NCBI RefSeq assembly: GCF_018617485.1
Contig: NZ_JACSKH010000001.1
Location: 1,364,001-1,428,000, forward strand
Length of the DNA stretch: 64,000 bases
Origin: Exiguobacterium sp. s124
GTDB taxonomy: Bacteria; Bacillota; Bacilli; Exiguobacteriales; Exiguobacteriaceae
Direction: 5' to 3'
Shown: one piece after another, positions 52,978-61,949 of the stretch
Position numbering within the stretch: position 1 is the stretch's first letter
How the letters are laid out: each line of letters starts with the position of its first letter
Made by a program: the position numbers and the translations under genes
Notes under the pieces: generated by a model
The model's database searches: none
The model's input: only the letters and a program-made list of their open reading frames with translations
What the model was told of the DNA's origin: nothing

Positions 52978-53796
52978 ATGTTTAACTTTACCCATGATGG
53001 TCATGTGCATACCCCATTTTGTCCACACGGCACAAAAGACCCGATTGAACTATATATTCAAGCCGGAATCGAAAAAAGCCTGCAATCGATGACGTTCACA
53101 GAACACGCGCCGTTCCCACGATCGTTTATCGACCCGGTCCCGAACCAAGACTCAGCAATGTCCATCGATTTACTTCCTGAATATCTCGATACATTACAGC
53201 GGATGAAACAACACTTTAAAGATGTCATCGATATAAAAGTCGGGCTAGAAGTCGACTTGTTGCCACACCTTGAGGAAGAAACAATCGCTTTGTTAGAACC
53301 TTTTGCACCATTGCTTGATGAAGTCATTTTGTCACAGCACTTCTTATATGTAGATGGCACATATATGCCGATTGATTATTCTGCTGAGACGTTTGATGAG
53401 CTAGTCACAGCGCTCGGCTCATTCGAAAATGTGATGAAAGCTTATTATGAGTCAATCGAACGCGGCCTTGGATTCCCATGGGAAAACATTAACGTCGCTC
53501 GGATTGGACACATTGATTTACCGATCAAATATCAAAAAAATTATGAATGGGACCGTTCACATGTAAAAGAGGAAGAGGAACGTCTCTTACTAGCGATTGC
53601 TGATCGGGGTTTCGGACTCGATTTCAACACGGCGGGATTAAGAAAGCCTGACTGTGGCGAGCCGTACGTCGCAGGACTTGCAAAGAGCGCCAACCGACTG
53701 AACATCCCTTTCACGTTAGGATCAGACGCTCACCTCGCTAACGATGTAGCAGCCGGATTCGACCTCATTGCACAAAAAAAAGCCACGTTCCTATGA
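52978..53796 (+). CDS. hisJ: Histidinol-phosphatase HisJ (PHP family)
   Basis: A 272-residue PHP-family phosphatase that converts histidinol phosphate to histidinol, filling the step between HisC and HisD. Metal-binding motifs are HDGHVHTPFC near residue 6, FTEHAPFP near 40, the VGLEVDLLP Glu, and GSDAHLANDV near the end. AAAAGGACG precedes the ATG. It is divergent from the his operon, and its stop lies within a terminator. Confidence 0.93.
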   Translation: MFNFTHDGHVHTPFCPHGTKDPIELYIQAGIEKSLQSMTFTEHAPFPRSFIDPVPNQDSAMSIDLLPEYLDTLQRMKQHFKDVIDIKVGLEVDLLPHLEEETIALLEPFAPLLDEVILSQHFLYVDGTYMPIDYSAETFDELVTALGSFENVMKAYYESIERGLGFPWENINVARIGHIDLPIKYQKNYEWDRSHVKEEEERLLLAIADRGFGLDFNTAGLRKPDCGEPYVAGLAKSANRLNIPFTLGSDAHLANDVAAGFDLIAQKKATFL

Positions 53797-53808
53797 ACGT
53801 GGCTTTTT
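53777..53808. terminator. Bidirectional terminator after hisJ
   Basis: AAAAAGCCACGTTC/GAACGTGGCTTTTT, 14 perfect pairs with a four-base loop overlapping the hisJ stop; on the minus strand the stem is followed by a run of T and would end a transcript from the right. Confidence 0.9.
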
Positions 53809-53886
53809 GACAGCGATCTAGCTATCTAGATCCCCATGCTTATGGTTGACAACGATATGGCATTCCATTTCTTCATCTGTAAACAT
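53777..53886 (-). ncRNA. Candidate small RNA or 22-residue ORF between hisJ and a hypothetical gene
   Basis: On the minus strand TTGCAT-N16-TATGAT (about 53909-53882) could start a transcript of about 100 bases that carries a perfect hairpin GATCTAG-N4-CTAGATC (53815-53832) and ends in the strong T-rich terminator at 53777-53808. An ATG at 53886 opens 22 codons (MFTDEEMECHIVVNHKHG...) ending at 53818, but without a ribosome site and inside the -10. A regulatory RNA is the better reading. Confidence 0.35.
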
Positions 53887-53913
53887 CATACCATAACAAA
53901 AAATAGATGCAAT

Positions 53914-53945
53914 AAAAAATTGGGTGAAATAGTTCACCCAATTTA
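53914..53945 (-). terminator. Terminator after the 116-residue hypothetical gene
   Basis: AATTGGGTGAA/TTCACCCAATT, 11 pairs with a four-base loop, is followed on the minus strand by about six T. Confidence 0.85.
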
Positions 53946-53947
53946 AA

Positions 53948-54298
53948 TCACATCGCTGCGTATAGAGTTTTCAAGTCATTCGTCGCCGCTTCATCCATTT
54001 GAAGTGCCACGAGTTCAACGTATTGAAGCGCTGGATCTTGATCTTTCGACAAAGCGACGATTTCTGCGGCTGCCTTGTCTAATGCCAACAAGATTCCCGA
54101 GACGCCAAGTGTCGGATAATATCGAAGGAGTGCACGAACGTGTTTGATTTCTGATACTTCATTTCCGTTAATGGTTAACGATTTGACTGCCAATTCCTGA
54201 TGCATGCCAATCGCAAATTTATCTTCCCACACTTCTTCAAGTGTGATTAACGCTTCCACTTCATATGCACCATCTGTAAAGCGAACGAGTTTTTCCAT
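53948..54298 (-). CDS. Hypothetical 116-residue protein
   Basis: A small cytoplasmic protein I do not recognise. It begins MEKLVRFTDGAYEVEALITL, suggesting a beta-sheet N-terminal half, and continues into a helical, alanine-rich C-terminal half. No catalytic motif, cysteine or membrane helix is evident. ATG at 54298 lies about 11 bases after GAGAGGGG; the frame is open 33 bases further upstream. It is monocistronic with a good TATAAT sequence about 45 bases before the start and a terminator after the stop. Confidence 0.6.
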   Translation of the reverse strand: MEKLVRFTDGAYEVEALITLEEVWEDKFAIGMHQELAVKSLTINGNEVSEIKHVRALLRYYPTLGVSGILLALDKAAAEIVALSKDQDPALQYVELVALQMDEAATNDLKTLYAAM

Positions 54299-54407
54299 AA
54301 TCAAATTCCCCTCTCCTGAATCTACTTTCATTATATAAGAGATTTCAAAGAGTATATTGTGAAATATTGAACATTATGTGTAAAGTTTGTCTCACTTCAT
54401 TTTGAAC

Positions 54408-54433
54408 AAAAAAAGGCCCCTCCGAGGAGGGGC
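54408..54433 (-). terminator. comEB terminator
   Basis: GCCCCTCC/GGAGGGGC with a two-base loop is followed on the minus strand by seven T, about 63 bases after the comEB stop. Confidence 0.83.
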
Positions 54434-54496
54434 GAATAATGGAAGAGTAAAACACCATTGGCAGTACATTAATAATATATCATCTAATGAAAACGT

Positions 54497-55072
54497 TTAC
54501 AATGTATTTTTGTACATTTTTTCAAGTGGCATATGTAACACTTCAATCCCACTTTCACGCATCAACTCTAAACCGTCACCATGCTCATAACCGACCGCAT
54601 AAACGACGCGTGCAACGCGTGCTGCAATCAGCGCAAGGGAGCAGGCATGACAAGGTGAATGGGTAACATATGCCGTCGCACCGAACGCATTCGTCGAGTC
54701 AGCAGCCAATTTTCCAATCGCATTGATTTCTGCATGAATCTCATGTTGCTTCGACCAGTGATGATGGTCATATGGGTCCGTACATTTGATGTAAGTCACA
54801 CCATTACGGATGAGCCGAGCTGGTTCGTTGAGCATATCGAGGTCCATCGACGCAACATAGTCGGTATGTTTATAAAACCCATCTTCTTGCTTGATATAGA
54901 TCTCATTACAATTTGTATGACCAGAAGGTGTACCGTTTAGACCAATTGAAATCGGCTTTTCATCTTTTACGATGACACAGGCAACACTCTTAGATGCACA
55001 CTTCGAGTGCCGCTCAGCCATCATATCGGCAAACAATAACCACGTCTCGTCCCACAATCGTTGTTTCTCCAT
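54497..55072 (-). CDS. comEB: dCMP deaminase (ComEB family)
   Basis: A 191-residue zinc deaminase converting dCMP to dUMP, a precursor for ThyA. The zinc site is HAE in HEIHAEINAI plus the cysteine pair in SPCHAC. An extra region (residues 25-90) between the first helix and the HAE motif carries cysteines and histidines (SKCASKSVACV, GHTNC), typical of the family's second zinc site. Length matches B. subtilis ComEB (189). It is not next to comEA/comEC here. CGAGGAGGGG precedes the ATG. Confidence 0.9.
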   Translation of the reverse strand: MEKQRLWDETWLLFADMMAERHSKCASKSVACVIVKDEKPISIGLNGTPSGHTNCNEIYIKQEDGFYKHTDYVASMDLDMLNEPARLIRNGVTYIKCTDPYDHHHWSKQHEIHAEINAIGKLAADSTNAFGATAYVTHSPCHACSLALIAARVARVVYAVGYEHGDGLELMRESGIEVLHMPLEKMYKNTL

Positions 55073-55089
55073 GTAAGCCCCTCCTCGTA

Positions 55090-55123
55090 GAAAAGGAAAG
55101 TCTGATTGCTCAGACTTCCCTTC
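55090..55123 (-). terminator. Terminator of the xpaC-telA operon
   Basis: A 13-pair stem (55094-55106 with 55111-55123, one G-U) and a four-base loop are followed by T-rich sequence on the minus strand, directly after the telA stop. Confidence 0.85.
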
Positions 55124-56353
55124 TTAATATCCAGTATCTTTTGGTAGTTCTTTATTTTTAGAAGCGATCTCGATGACTTTCTCTTTGAGCTCATGTTCCA
55201 TCCGATCAAGTTCACGCTCAGCGTCACGACGCTTTTGTTTCCCTTCTTGTTGAATGCGTAACGTTTCATCCAACGTCGAGAGTAAATTCTCGTGGGCTAC
55301 TTTAAGTGACTCCACCGAGACAATCCCTTTTTCATTCTCTTGAGCAATTTCAATTGAAGAGTCTTTCAACATCTTCGAGTTCTGCTCAAGCAACTGGTTG
55401 GTCGTCTTCGTCACATCCTGTTGCATGCGAAGTGCCGTCTTCTGACGGGTTAAGCTGAGTGCAAGGACGACTTGGTTTTTCCAAAGAGGAATCGTGTTGA
55501 CGACCGCTGATTCGATTTTCTCCGCAAGGATTTGGTTATTCTGCTGGATAACTCGAATTTGAGGTGCCATTTGAAGACTGATCGTACGACTCAATTTCAA
55601 GTCATGTAACTTCTTCTCGAAACGGTCAGCCAATTGAATCATATCGTTCAATTGTTGAAGCTTAGACTGATCTTTTGAAATTTCCACTTCTTGACGAAGT
55701 GGCGCAATCTCATGTTCACGTACATGATCAAGCTTCGTCTCACCCGCAGCGATATAGACGTTCAACTCTTCGAAATATCGCTTATTCTTGTCGTACATTT
55801 GATCGAGCATCGTGATGTCTTTCATGAGCCCGAATTTGGCACGATCGAGGTTATGAATGACTTCTTCCAAATAGACGTTCATTTTTTCGAATTGAAGCTT
55901 GTAGTTTTCAGCCTTCTTCTTTGCGCGACCGATGAGCGGGATGTTGTCCATGAAACTTTTCTTTTCCGGCTGAAGCATGTCTGGATCCATCTTTCGGACG
56001 TTTTGCATCAAGTCAGACAATAATTTCCCAGCATCCCCGCCGTCTTTCATACGCACTTCCGTCAAAATCTGGTCAGAGAATTGTGAGAGTTCACGTTGGA
56101 CATTCGAGCCGAACAGCATGACTGAATCCGTCTTTTTAATATCGATGGACTCCGCCAATCGCGTAATTCGCTCACGATGCTCTTGAGGTACGTCTGGCTT
56201 GGCTTGAATGGCAGGTACTTCATGAGGTTGTGAAACAGATGACCACTCCACAGAAGGGTCACTAAATCCCTCTGTTTCGGTCTTTGTTTTCGTATCAGAT
56301 GTCAGCTCTTCTTCCGGCCATGACTGCCAGTTCGTTTCATTCGATGAAGTCAT
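55124..56353 (-). CDS. TelA/YaaN family toxic anion resistance protein
   Basis: A 409-residue cytoplasmic, largely coiled-coil protein of the TelA family. After a low-complexity acidic N-terminus (1-60), long helices run to the end, including FMDNIPLIGRAKKKAENYKL, the family's 'P-L-G' turn, and LDQMYDKNKRYFEELNVYI. TelA proteins are linked to tellurite and to cell-envelope antimicrobial tolerance; the mechanism is unsettled. It overlaps the xpaC gene by 17 bases, the same pair as xpaC-yaaN in B. subtilis. Confidence 0.9.
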   Translation of the reverse strand: MTSSNETNWQSWPEEELTSDTKTKTETEGFSDPSVEWSSVSQPHEVPAIQAKPDVPQEHRERITRLAESIDIKKTDSVMLFGSNVQRELSQFSDQILTEVRMKDGGDAGKLLSDLMQNVRKMDPDMLQPEKKSFMDNIPLIGRAKKKAENYKLQFEKMNVYLEEVIHNLDRAKFGLMKDITMLDQMYDKNKRYFEELNVYIAAGETKLDHVREHEIAPLRQEVEISKDQSKLQQLNDMIQLADRFEKKLHDLKLSRTISLQMAPQIRVIQQNNQILAEKIESAVVNTIPLWKNQVVLALSLTRQKTALRMQQDVTKTTNQLLEQNSKMLKDSSIEIAQENEKGIVSVESLKVAHENLLSTLDETLRIQQEGKQKRRDAERELDRMEHELKEKVIEIASKNKELPKDTGY

Positions 56354-57059
56354 GTTTCTTTCTCCCTTCCGGCTGATCAGATAAGACTCGCTCCATCATG
56401 ATCAGTTCACGTTCAAAGTCTACGGCGTCATCTTCAAGAAGACGTCCGCGCTGTTCTTTAAATTTATCGACAATTAGTCGCATATTCGTGATTAATTGCT
56501 CTCGAGTCTCTTCTTGAATAACGACTCGTTTTCCTTCAAGTTCTTTAAATTTCAAGACGACCGAGACGAGGGAATCTAAGTAGAATGTGAACAAGTCTCG
56601 AACATGTTTCGCATCTTGCGGGTTTTCGAAAAGTTCTTCGAACAATTCATGTGCTTCTTTTGAGACAGCTTTCATTTCGCGCCGTACTTCCACATCTTTA
56701 ATTTCAGGAAGGACACGGTCAATCTGTTGCAACTTCTCATAACCTTGTTCAATCGTCCGTTGCAAAAATTGAAGCTCTAAATCGTCTGTCGCCTCGAATT
56801 GACGTGCTGGGACAGGCTCTTCAATCGGTTTAAGGATTCTTGAACCCGTGAATGGTTCGTCCTCATCAAGCAACAGTTTTTTCTTGGCACGTTTCGCAAC
56901 CGTTGTCGGTGTGCGTTGACGGTTTTTGCGCTTGTTCGTCGACCAGACTTCATTCAAGACGAGCGCCCCTACGATAATGAATAACCAGGAGAAATCGAAT
57001 ACGTTGATGGCAAAGTATATGACCGCCCCTGTCAGGGCCCATTTCATCCATGTTTTCAT
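56337..57059 (-). CDS. xpaC: XpaC family membrane protein
   Basis: A 240-residue protein with an N-terminal membrane region (two close helices, residues 6-40), a basic linker (KRKNRQR, KRAKKK) and a helical cytoplasmic domain (about 80-235). It matches XpaC, originally named for hydrolysis of 5-bromo-4-chloroindolyl phosphate; a true phosphatase site is not visible. It is paired with the TelA homologue and probably forms a membrane-bound complex with it. ATG at 57059 follows GATGAGGTG. Confidence 0.82.
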   Translation of the reverse strand: MKTWMKWALTGAVIYFAINVFDFSWLFIIVGALVLNEVWSTNKRKNRQRTPTTVAKRAKKKLLLDEDEPFTGSRILKPIEEPVPARQFEATDDLELQFLQRTIEQGYEKLQQIDRVLPEIKDVEVRREMKAVSKEAHELFEELFENPQDAKHVRDLFTFYLDSLVSVVLKFKELEGKRVVIQEETREQLITNMRLIVDKFKEQRGRLLEDDAVDFERELIMMERVLSDQPEGRKKHDFIE

Positions 57060-57219
57060 TCTTTTCACCTCATCTCATGTTACTTCTATTGTACATTACG
57101 AAACCTATCAAAAAAAGTTTCGTCATCTCTATCATTTTAGCATAATAAAAATCGCTAAATCCTCCGTCCAAAGGTGTAGAAACAACTACCTATAACGACT
57201 TCTTTCCCGTTGTGCGACG

Positions 57220-57252
57220 AAAAAAACCGTAGACTCTGAGAGCCTACGGTTT
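57220..57252 (-). terminator. Terminator of the NSS symporter gene
   Basis: AAACCGTAG/CTACGGTTT with an inner CTC/GAG pairing is followed by six or more T on the minus strand, just after the stop. Confidence 0.85.
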
Positions 57253-57255
57253 CGG

Positions 57256-58620
57256 TTATTGTGCTGTAAGTGTCGTAACCCACGTTGATACCATGACAAT
57301 TGCTACCGTTACGGGAATCACGTAACGAATGAGCGCATGCCAGATTGGATAAAGTTTCTTACCTGGTTCTGACGTTTGGATCTCATCTTTCAATATACGT
57401 TGATCGACGACGTATCCGACAAAAATCGATGTCAAGAGCGCCCCGACCGGCATCAAGATATAGCTAACAAGGTAATCCATCGTATCGAAGAACGTTAGCC
57501 CATTAAACAATTGTACATCACTCAATAATCCGAACGACAATGCGGATGGAACTCCTACAACGAAGACGAGAATAGCGGCCGTTACCGTCACTTGTTTCTT
57601 CGTCCAACTCGATTTCTTTTCATTCAATCGATCCGTCACACCTGCAACGACGACTTCTAACATGGCAATTGATGACGTGATCGATGCGAAAGCGAATAAT
57701 AGGAAGAACAAGACCATGAAGAATCCACCAAGTGGTACTTGGTTGAAGACTGCCGGTAACACGACGAACAGTAGCGCCGGACCTTCAGCCGGGTCAAGTC
57801 CCGATGCAAAGACTGCCGGGAAGATGGCAAGCCCAGCTAAGAGTGATACTGCAATGTTCAATAGAACAATCATGTTCGCCGAACGATTCAACGTCCCTTT
57901 CGTCTTAATGTAAGACGCATACGTCAACATCGCCGCTACTCCTAACGATAAGGAGAAGAAGGCTTGACCTAAAGCAAACAACACTGATTCACCCGTTAAT
58001 GCTGAGAAGTCCGGTTGTAAGAAGAAGCGAACCCCTTCCATCGCTCCGTCAAGTGTCAATGAACGGACGACGAGAACTAAGAAGCTGACGAACAAGAGTG
58101 GCATTAAAATTTTACTCATTCGTTCGATTCCTGCTTCAACTCCACGTAATACAATCAAGAGCGTGATCAAAAGAAATAAAAATTGTCCGAGTACAGCAAT
58201 TCCTGGTGTTGAAACGACATTTCCGAAAACATCCCCGAATTCGTCAGCCGAGCGCCCGCTTAATGTTCCACTTAAACCGAGCCCGATATAAATGAGAACC
58301 CATCCTCCAATAACACTATAGAAGGAAAGCAACAAGAAACATGCGATGACACCTAAATAACCGATGATGGTCCAACGACCGTGCCCTAATTTTTTGAAGG
58401 CGAGAAGTGCCGTCTTTTGCGTAGAACGTCCAACGATGAATTCACCAATTAATAATGGCAGACCGAGTAATAATGTGAACGCCAAAAACATGAGTAAAAA
58501 GGCACCGCCCCCGCTAGTTCCAGTGACGTATGGAAACTTCCATATCGCACCTAAACCGATTGCCGACCCTGCGGCAGCTAGAATGAATCCAATTTTTGAG
58601 GCGAATGAGTTTTGCGCCAT
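57256..58620 (-). CDS. NSS family sodium:amino acid symporter
   Basis: A 454-residue transporter with 11 to 12 membrane helices, similar to TnaT/MhsT/LeuT. The unwound first helix motif is GFILAAAGSAIGLGAIWKFPY, followed by GGGAFLLMFLAF; the sixth-helix region is GQAFFSLSLGVAAMLTYASY. Bacterial NSS proteins import hydrophobic or aromatic amino acids with sodium. AGTAGGGG precedes the ATG. It is monocistronic. Confidence 0.93.
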   Translation of the reverse strand: MAQNSFASKIGFILAAAGSAIGLGAIWKFPYVTGTSGGGAFLLMFLAFTLLLGLPLLIGEFIVGRSTQKTALLAFKKLGHGRWTIIGYLGVIACFLLLSFYSVIGGWVLIYIGLGLSGTLSGRSADEFGDVFGNVVSTPGIAVLGQFLFLLITLLIVLRGVEAGIERMSKILMPLLFVSFLVLVVRSLTLDGAMEGVRFFLQPDFSALTGESVLFALGQAFFSLSLGVAAMLTYASYIKTKGTLNRSANMIVLLNIAVSLLAGLAIFPAVFASGLDPAEGPALLFVVLPAVFNQVPLGGFFMVLFFLLFAFASITSSIAMLEVVVAGVTDRLNEKKSSWTKKQVTVTAAILVFVVGVPSALSFGLLSDVQLFNGLTFFDTMDYLVSYILMPVGALLTSIFVGYVVDQRILKDEIQTSEPGKKLYPIWHALIRYVIPVTVAIVMVSTWVTTLTAQ

Positions 58621-58699
58621 GATTACCCCTACTTCCTGTTTTTCATTTCATTTTCATAATAATAGTGAAATACTAACACGGTTCAAGGGTCAGGACAAC

Positions 58700-58735
58700 A
58701 AAAAACAGAGAAAAGTCTGAATACTTTTCTCTGTT
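58700..58735 (-). terminator. Terminator of the importer/lipid kinase operon
   Basis: A perfect 13-bp stem (58704-58716 with 58723-58735) and a six-base loop are followed by T on the minus strand. Confidence 0.88.
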
Positions 58736-58741
58736 GATGCT

Positions 58742-59614
58742 TTATGGCGTTAAAAACATGAGAGCCTGCTCTCGAATTCGTATCGTTAAGTGATCGGTTT
58801 CGAAATGCTCACCGTCTACATCGATGATTTGAGGTTCATTTAACTCGACTTCGACATGAGGAGCCTGAAAGTGATTCCATTCCGTCGATTTTTGATCAAG
58901 ACCGAGTTGCTGGGCCAACAATTGTCGAATCATCGGAAATCCGATTGACGAACTGTGAACGACTTCTAACAATCCGTCTGAAAACGATTGTGTCTCAAGC
59001 TTCGTCGGTACAGTCCCGAGATAACTCCCATTCCCTACATATAGAAAACTGACATCACCTTCGTAAAGGAGTTCATCTCCTCGTCGTAACCGAATCTCAA
59101 ACGGGTCAGCTTCACGAAACTGGCGGATAGTCGCTAAAAAGTAACCGATTGAACCTAATGCTTCCTTTTCATCCGGATCGATTTGACGTGACGTGTCTGC
59201 AATCAATCCGACTCCTACGAAATTGAGAGCATACATCTCATCAACTTGAATGACGTCCACATGCTGTTCATGATTCGACTTAATGACACTTGCCGCTTGT
59301 GTCGGTTGAATGGGGAGTTCAAGCGCTCGCGCAAAATCATTACATGTCCCGGCAGGAATGATCCCTACCGTTGGACGATCCTCACGCTCTAACGTCATTA
59401 ATCCATTCACCACTTCGTTTAAGGTCCCGTCTCCCCCTATCACAATCATATGGTCGAACGTTCCACTTTCTTTCGCGAATCGGAGCGCGTCCCCGATTTC
59501 TTGAGTTTTTTTGATAATTAATTCTTCGTAGAGCGATTCAATCGTTCCGATGACTTCTCCGAGCATCGTTTCGCTCGTACCGGACTTCGGATTCGAAATA
59601 ATCAAAGCTCTCAT
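58742..59614 (-). CDS. Diacylglycerol kinase family lipid kinase (YegS/BmrU-like)
   Basis: A 290-residue DAGK-catalytic-domain enzyme. The nucleotide site is VIGGDGTLNEVVNGL near residue 58 and GIIPAGTCNDFARAL near 85; the C-terminal beta-domain ends with DVDGEHFET, another family mark. Members phosphorylate diacylglycerol or related lipids. It is coupled by a four-base overlap (ATGA) to the permease-binding protein fusion upstream, an odd partnership because lipid kinases are not part of known importers. Confidence 0.88.
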   Translation of the reverse strand: MRALIISNPKSGTSETMLGEVIGTIESLYEELIIKKTQEIGDALRFAKESGTFDHMIVIGGDGTLNEVVNGLMTLEREDRPTVGIIPAGTCNDFARALELPIQPTQAASVIKSNHEQHVDVIQVDEMYALNFVGVGLIADTSRQIDPDEKEALGSIGYFLATIRQFREADPFEIRLRRGDELLYEGDVSFLYVGNGSYLGTVPTKLETQSFSDGLLEVVHSSSIGFPMIRQLLAQQLGLDQKSTEWNHFQAPHVEVELNEPQIIDVDGEHFETDHLTIRIREQALMFLTP

Positions 59615-61116
59615 AATAACCCTTCCTGTTCTAAGAAGTCTTTCGCTACATCGTAAGCACGTTCATTTCCGTAGGCAACACGTCGGTTCAGTTCAGACAT
59701 CTGTTCGTCTGTAATTTTGCCGGCGAGTTGGTTGAGCGCATCCTCAATCTCCGGATACTCTTCAAGCGTCTCCTCTTTCATGAGTGGTGCACCTTGATAA
59801 GGTGGGAAGAATTGTCGGTCGTCTTCTAGTACGACGAGATCGTTCTCGGCGATATCAGGATCTGTCGCATAAGCGTCGACTAGATTGACATCCCCTCGTG
59901 CGATGGCGCGATAACGTAATTTCTGCTCCATCGAGACGACAGATGGGAAATCAAACCCATACTCGTTTTGTAAGCCAGGATACCCGTCTTCACGGTCGGT
60001 GAACTCGAGTGTGAAACCGGCTTTAATATCGGACTCGACATTCCGTAAATCTGAAATAGCCGTAATGTCTTCGGCCTCGGCATAGTCACGTGGAATCGCG
60101 AGCGCATACGTATTGTTAAACTTCATCGGTTCGAGCATCACGTACCCATCTTCGGCCAGTGCCTCTCTCGCCTGTTCATACACCTCACCTGCATCGTTTG
60201 ACTCAGGTGTCTCTTTGACGAGACTCGCGAGTGCCGTACCTGTAAACTCCGGATAAATGTCGACGTCACCTGATTGGAGTGCGCCCCAGACGAACGTCGT
60301 CTCTCCGAAGTTCGGTTTCACGGATACAGTCAAATCTGTTTCTTCCTCAATCAATAGCTTATACATATTCATCAGAATTTCTGGCTCTGGACCGAGTTTA
60401 CCTGCAACGACAAGGTCTGTCTCTTGAGAGCGACCAAATGCGAGCGGCGTGATGATGACCAGTGCGAGTACGGTAGAAACAGCAATCAATTTCGTCTTAT
60501 TGCGAGTCGCTGTCGCACCTTCCATCTGACGCAACAAGAAGTCAAACAGGAGTGCCAAAATAGCGGCTGGGATTGCACCCAGTAAGATTAAGTAATTATC
60601 GTTTCGGTTAATCCCAAGTAAGATGAGTGTACCAAGTCCACCTGCTCCGACAAGGGCAGCGAGTGTTGCCGTACCGACGATTAAGACCATCGCTGTACGG
60701 ATACCAGCCATGATGACTGGCAATGCAAGGGGAAGTTCGACTTTCATCAAACTTTGATTCGGCTTCATCCCACAAGCTCGAGCTGCTTCAAGTAACGATT
60801 TGTCCACTTCATTCAATCCAGTAAACGTGTTACGTAAAATTGGTAGGAGCGCATATAACACAAGCGCGATGATGGCAGGCAATGCTCCGATTCCTACGAG
60901 TGGAATCATTAACCCGAGTAGGGCAAGCGAAGGGATTGTTTGAATAATTGCTGTAACACCAATGGCGGTCTCGGCAATTTTCTTACGACGTGTCAGCCAA
61001 ATCCCTAATGGTACGGCAATCAAAACGGCAATCAAAAGCGATACGACAGAGAGCTGCAAGTGCTCAATCAGTGCCTCGACAAGCTGACCTTGTCTATTTT
61101 GGAACGTCTCAAGCAT
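59611..61116 (-). CDS. ABC permease fused to substrate-binding domain (EgtU/OpuC-like)
   Basis: A 501-residue natural fusion. Residues about 1-205 are a binding-protein-dependent permease with the EAA-type loop LLEAARACGMKPNQSLMKVELPLALP; a further helix near 215 anchors a glycine betaine-type (OpuAC) binding domain (about 233-501) beginning VAGKLGPEPEILMNMY. Such fusions import quaternary amines; the streptococcal EgtU of about 506 residues binds ergothioneine instead. The residues of the ligand cage cannot be assigned by eye. It overlaps the ATPase gene by eight bases. Confidence 0.88.
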   Translation of the reverse strand: MLETFQNRQGQLVEALIEHLQLSVVSLLIAVLIAVPLGIWLTRRKKIAETAIGVTAIIQTIPSLALLGLMIPLVGIGALPAIIALVLYALLPILRNTFTGLNEVDKSLLEAARACGMKPNQSLMKVELPLALPVIMAGIRTAMVLIVGTATLAALVGAGGLGTLILLGINRNDNYLILLGAIPAAILALLFDFLLRQMEGATATRNKTKLIAVSTVLALVIITPLAFGRSQETDLVVAGKLGPEPEILMNMYKLLIEEETDLTVSVKPNFGETTFVWGALQSGDVDIYPEFTGTALASLVKETPESNDAGEVYEQAREALAEDGYVMLEPMKFNNTYALAIPRDYAEAEDITAISDLRNVESDIKAGFTLEFTDREDGYPGLQNEYGFDFPSVVSMEQKLRYRAIARGDVNLVDAYATDPDIAENDLVVLEDDRQFFPPYQGAPLMKEETLEEYPEIEDALNQLAGKITDEQMSELNRRVAYGNERAYDVAKDFLEQEGLL

Positions 61117-61843
61117 CTAGCTCACCTCTTCCGCGTTGTGTGAATTCTAAGACGAACGGATCTTCACTCGCCAATATTTCGTCTGGTGTACCGACCAACA
61201 TGAGTTCGCCGTCGCGCATCAATGCGATGCGGTCACCGAGCTTCATCGCTTCTTGCATATCGTGTGTGACAAATAGAATCGTCTTACCGAGTTCATCATT
61301 TAGTCGCTTGATGTCATCTTGCAATTGACCACGGCTAATCGGGTCAAGCGCAGAGAACGGTTCGTCCATCAGGATGACGTCCGGGTCTGCGGCTAGTGCG
61401 CGCAATACCCCGACCCGTTGTTGCTGACCACCAGATAGTTCCGAGGGCTTCTTCGAACGTAATTTCGGGTCGAGACCGGCAATTTTCATCAATTCCGTCA
61501 CACGGTCTTTCGTTCGTTCTTTTTTCCATTTCAATAGTTCCGGTACGACAGAGATGTTTTCTTCAACTGTTAGATGGGGGAATAAGGCAATTTGTTGAAG
61601 CACATAACCGATGTTACGGCGTAACTCAAAAATATCGAATTGATAGATTTCTTTTCCATCGATTAAAATCTTACCGTCCGTATGATCGATGAGGCGATTG
61701 ACCATCTTCATCGTTGTGGTCTTCCCACAACCGGAAGGTCCAATCAATACAAAGATTTCTCCTTTTTCTACTGTTAAACTTAACTCTTTGACGGCTAACG
61801 TCCCGTCTTCATAACGTTTTGACACATCACGAAACTCAATCAA
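61109..61843 (-). CDS. ABC transporter ATPase of the EgtV/OpuCA type, no CBS domains
   Basis: A 244-residue ATPase partner of the fusion protein. Walker A is GPSGCGKTT (about 31-39), the signature is ELSGGQQQRVGVLRAL, Walker B is VILMDEPFSALDP, and the H-loop is VTHDMQEA. It stops after the core and lacks the paired CBS domains that give OpuCA/OpuAA osmotic control, as EgtV does. The start is TTG at 61843, six bases after GGAGGG; upstream in-frame codons lie before that site. It is the first gene of a three-gene operon. Confidence 0.9.
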   Translation of the reverse strand: MIEFRDVSKRYEDGTLAVKELSLTVEKGEIFVLIGPSGCGKTTTMKMVNRLIDHTDGKILIDGKEIYQFDIFELRRNIGYVLQQIALFPHLTVEENISVVPELLKWKKERTKDRVTELMKIAGLDPKLRSKKPSELSGGQQQRVGVLRALAADPDVILMDEPFSALDPISRGQLQDDIKRLNDELGKTILFVTHDMQEAMKLGDRIALMRDGELMLVGTPDEILASEDPFVLEFTQRGRGELDA

Positions 61844-61916
61844 CCTGATCCCTCCTCGACTATTTCCAAAATGGAAATTCAAATAGTATTTTGCCCGTTT
61901 CTCTACTTTGTTAAAC

Positions 61917-61943
61917 AAAAAAAGGCTCTCCTATTGGAGAACC
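61917..61943 (-). terminator. Terminator of the 3D-domain gene
   Basis: GGCTCTCC/GGAGAACC (one G-U on the minus strand) with a four-base loop is followed on the minus strand by seven T. Confidence 0.83.
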
Positions 61944-61949
61944 TGACCA

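Noticed and set aside
54488-54501. Perfect cre-consensus match TGAAAACGTTTACA
   Set aside because: It covers the comEB stop codon and is followed by the comEB terminator before the next gene starts, so it is not placed to control any promoter seen here.
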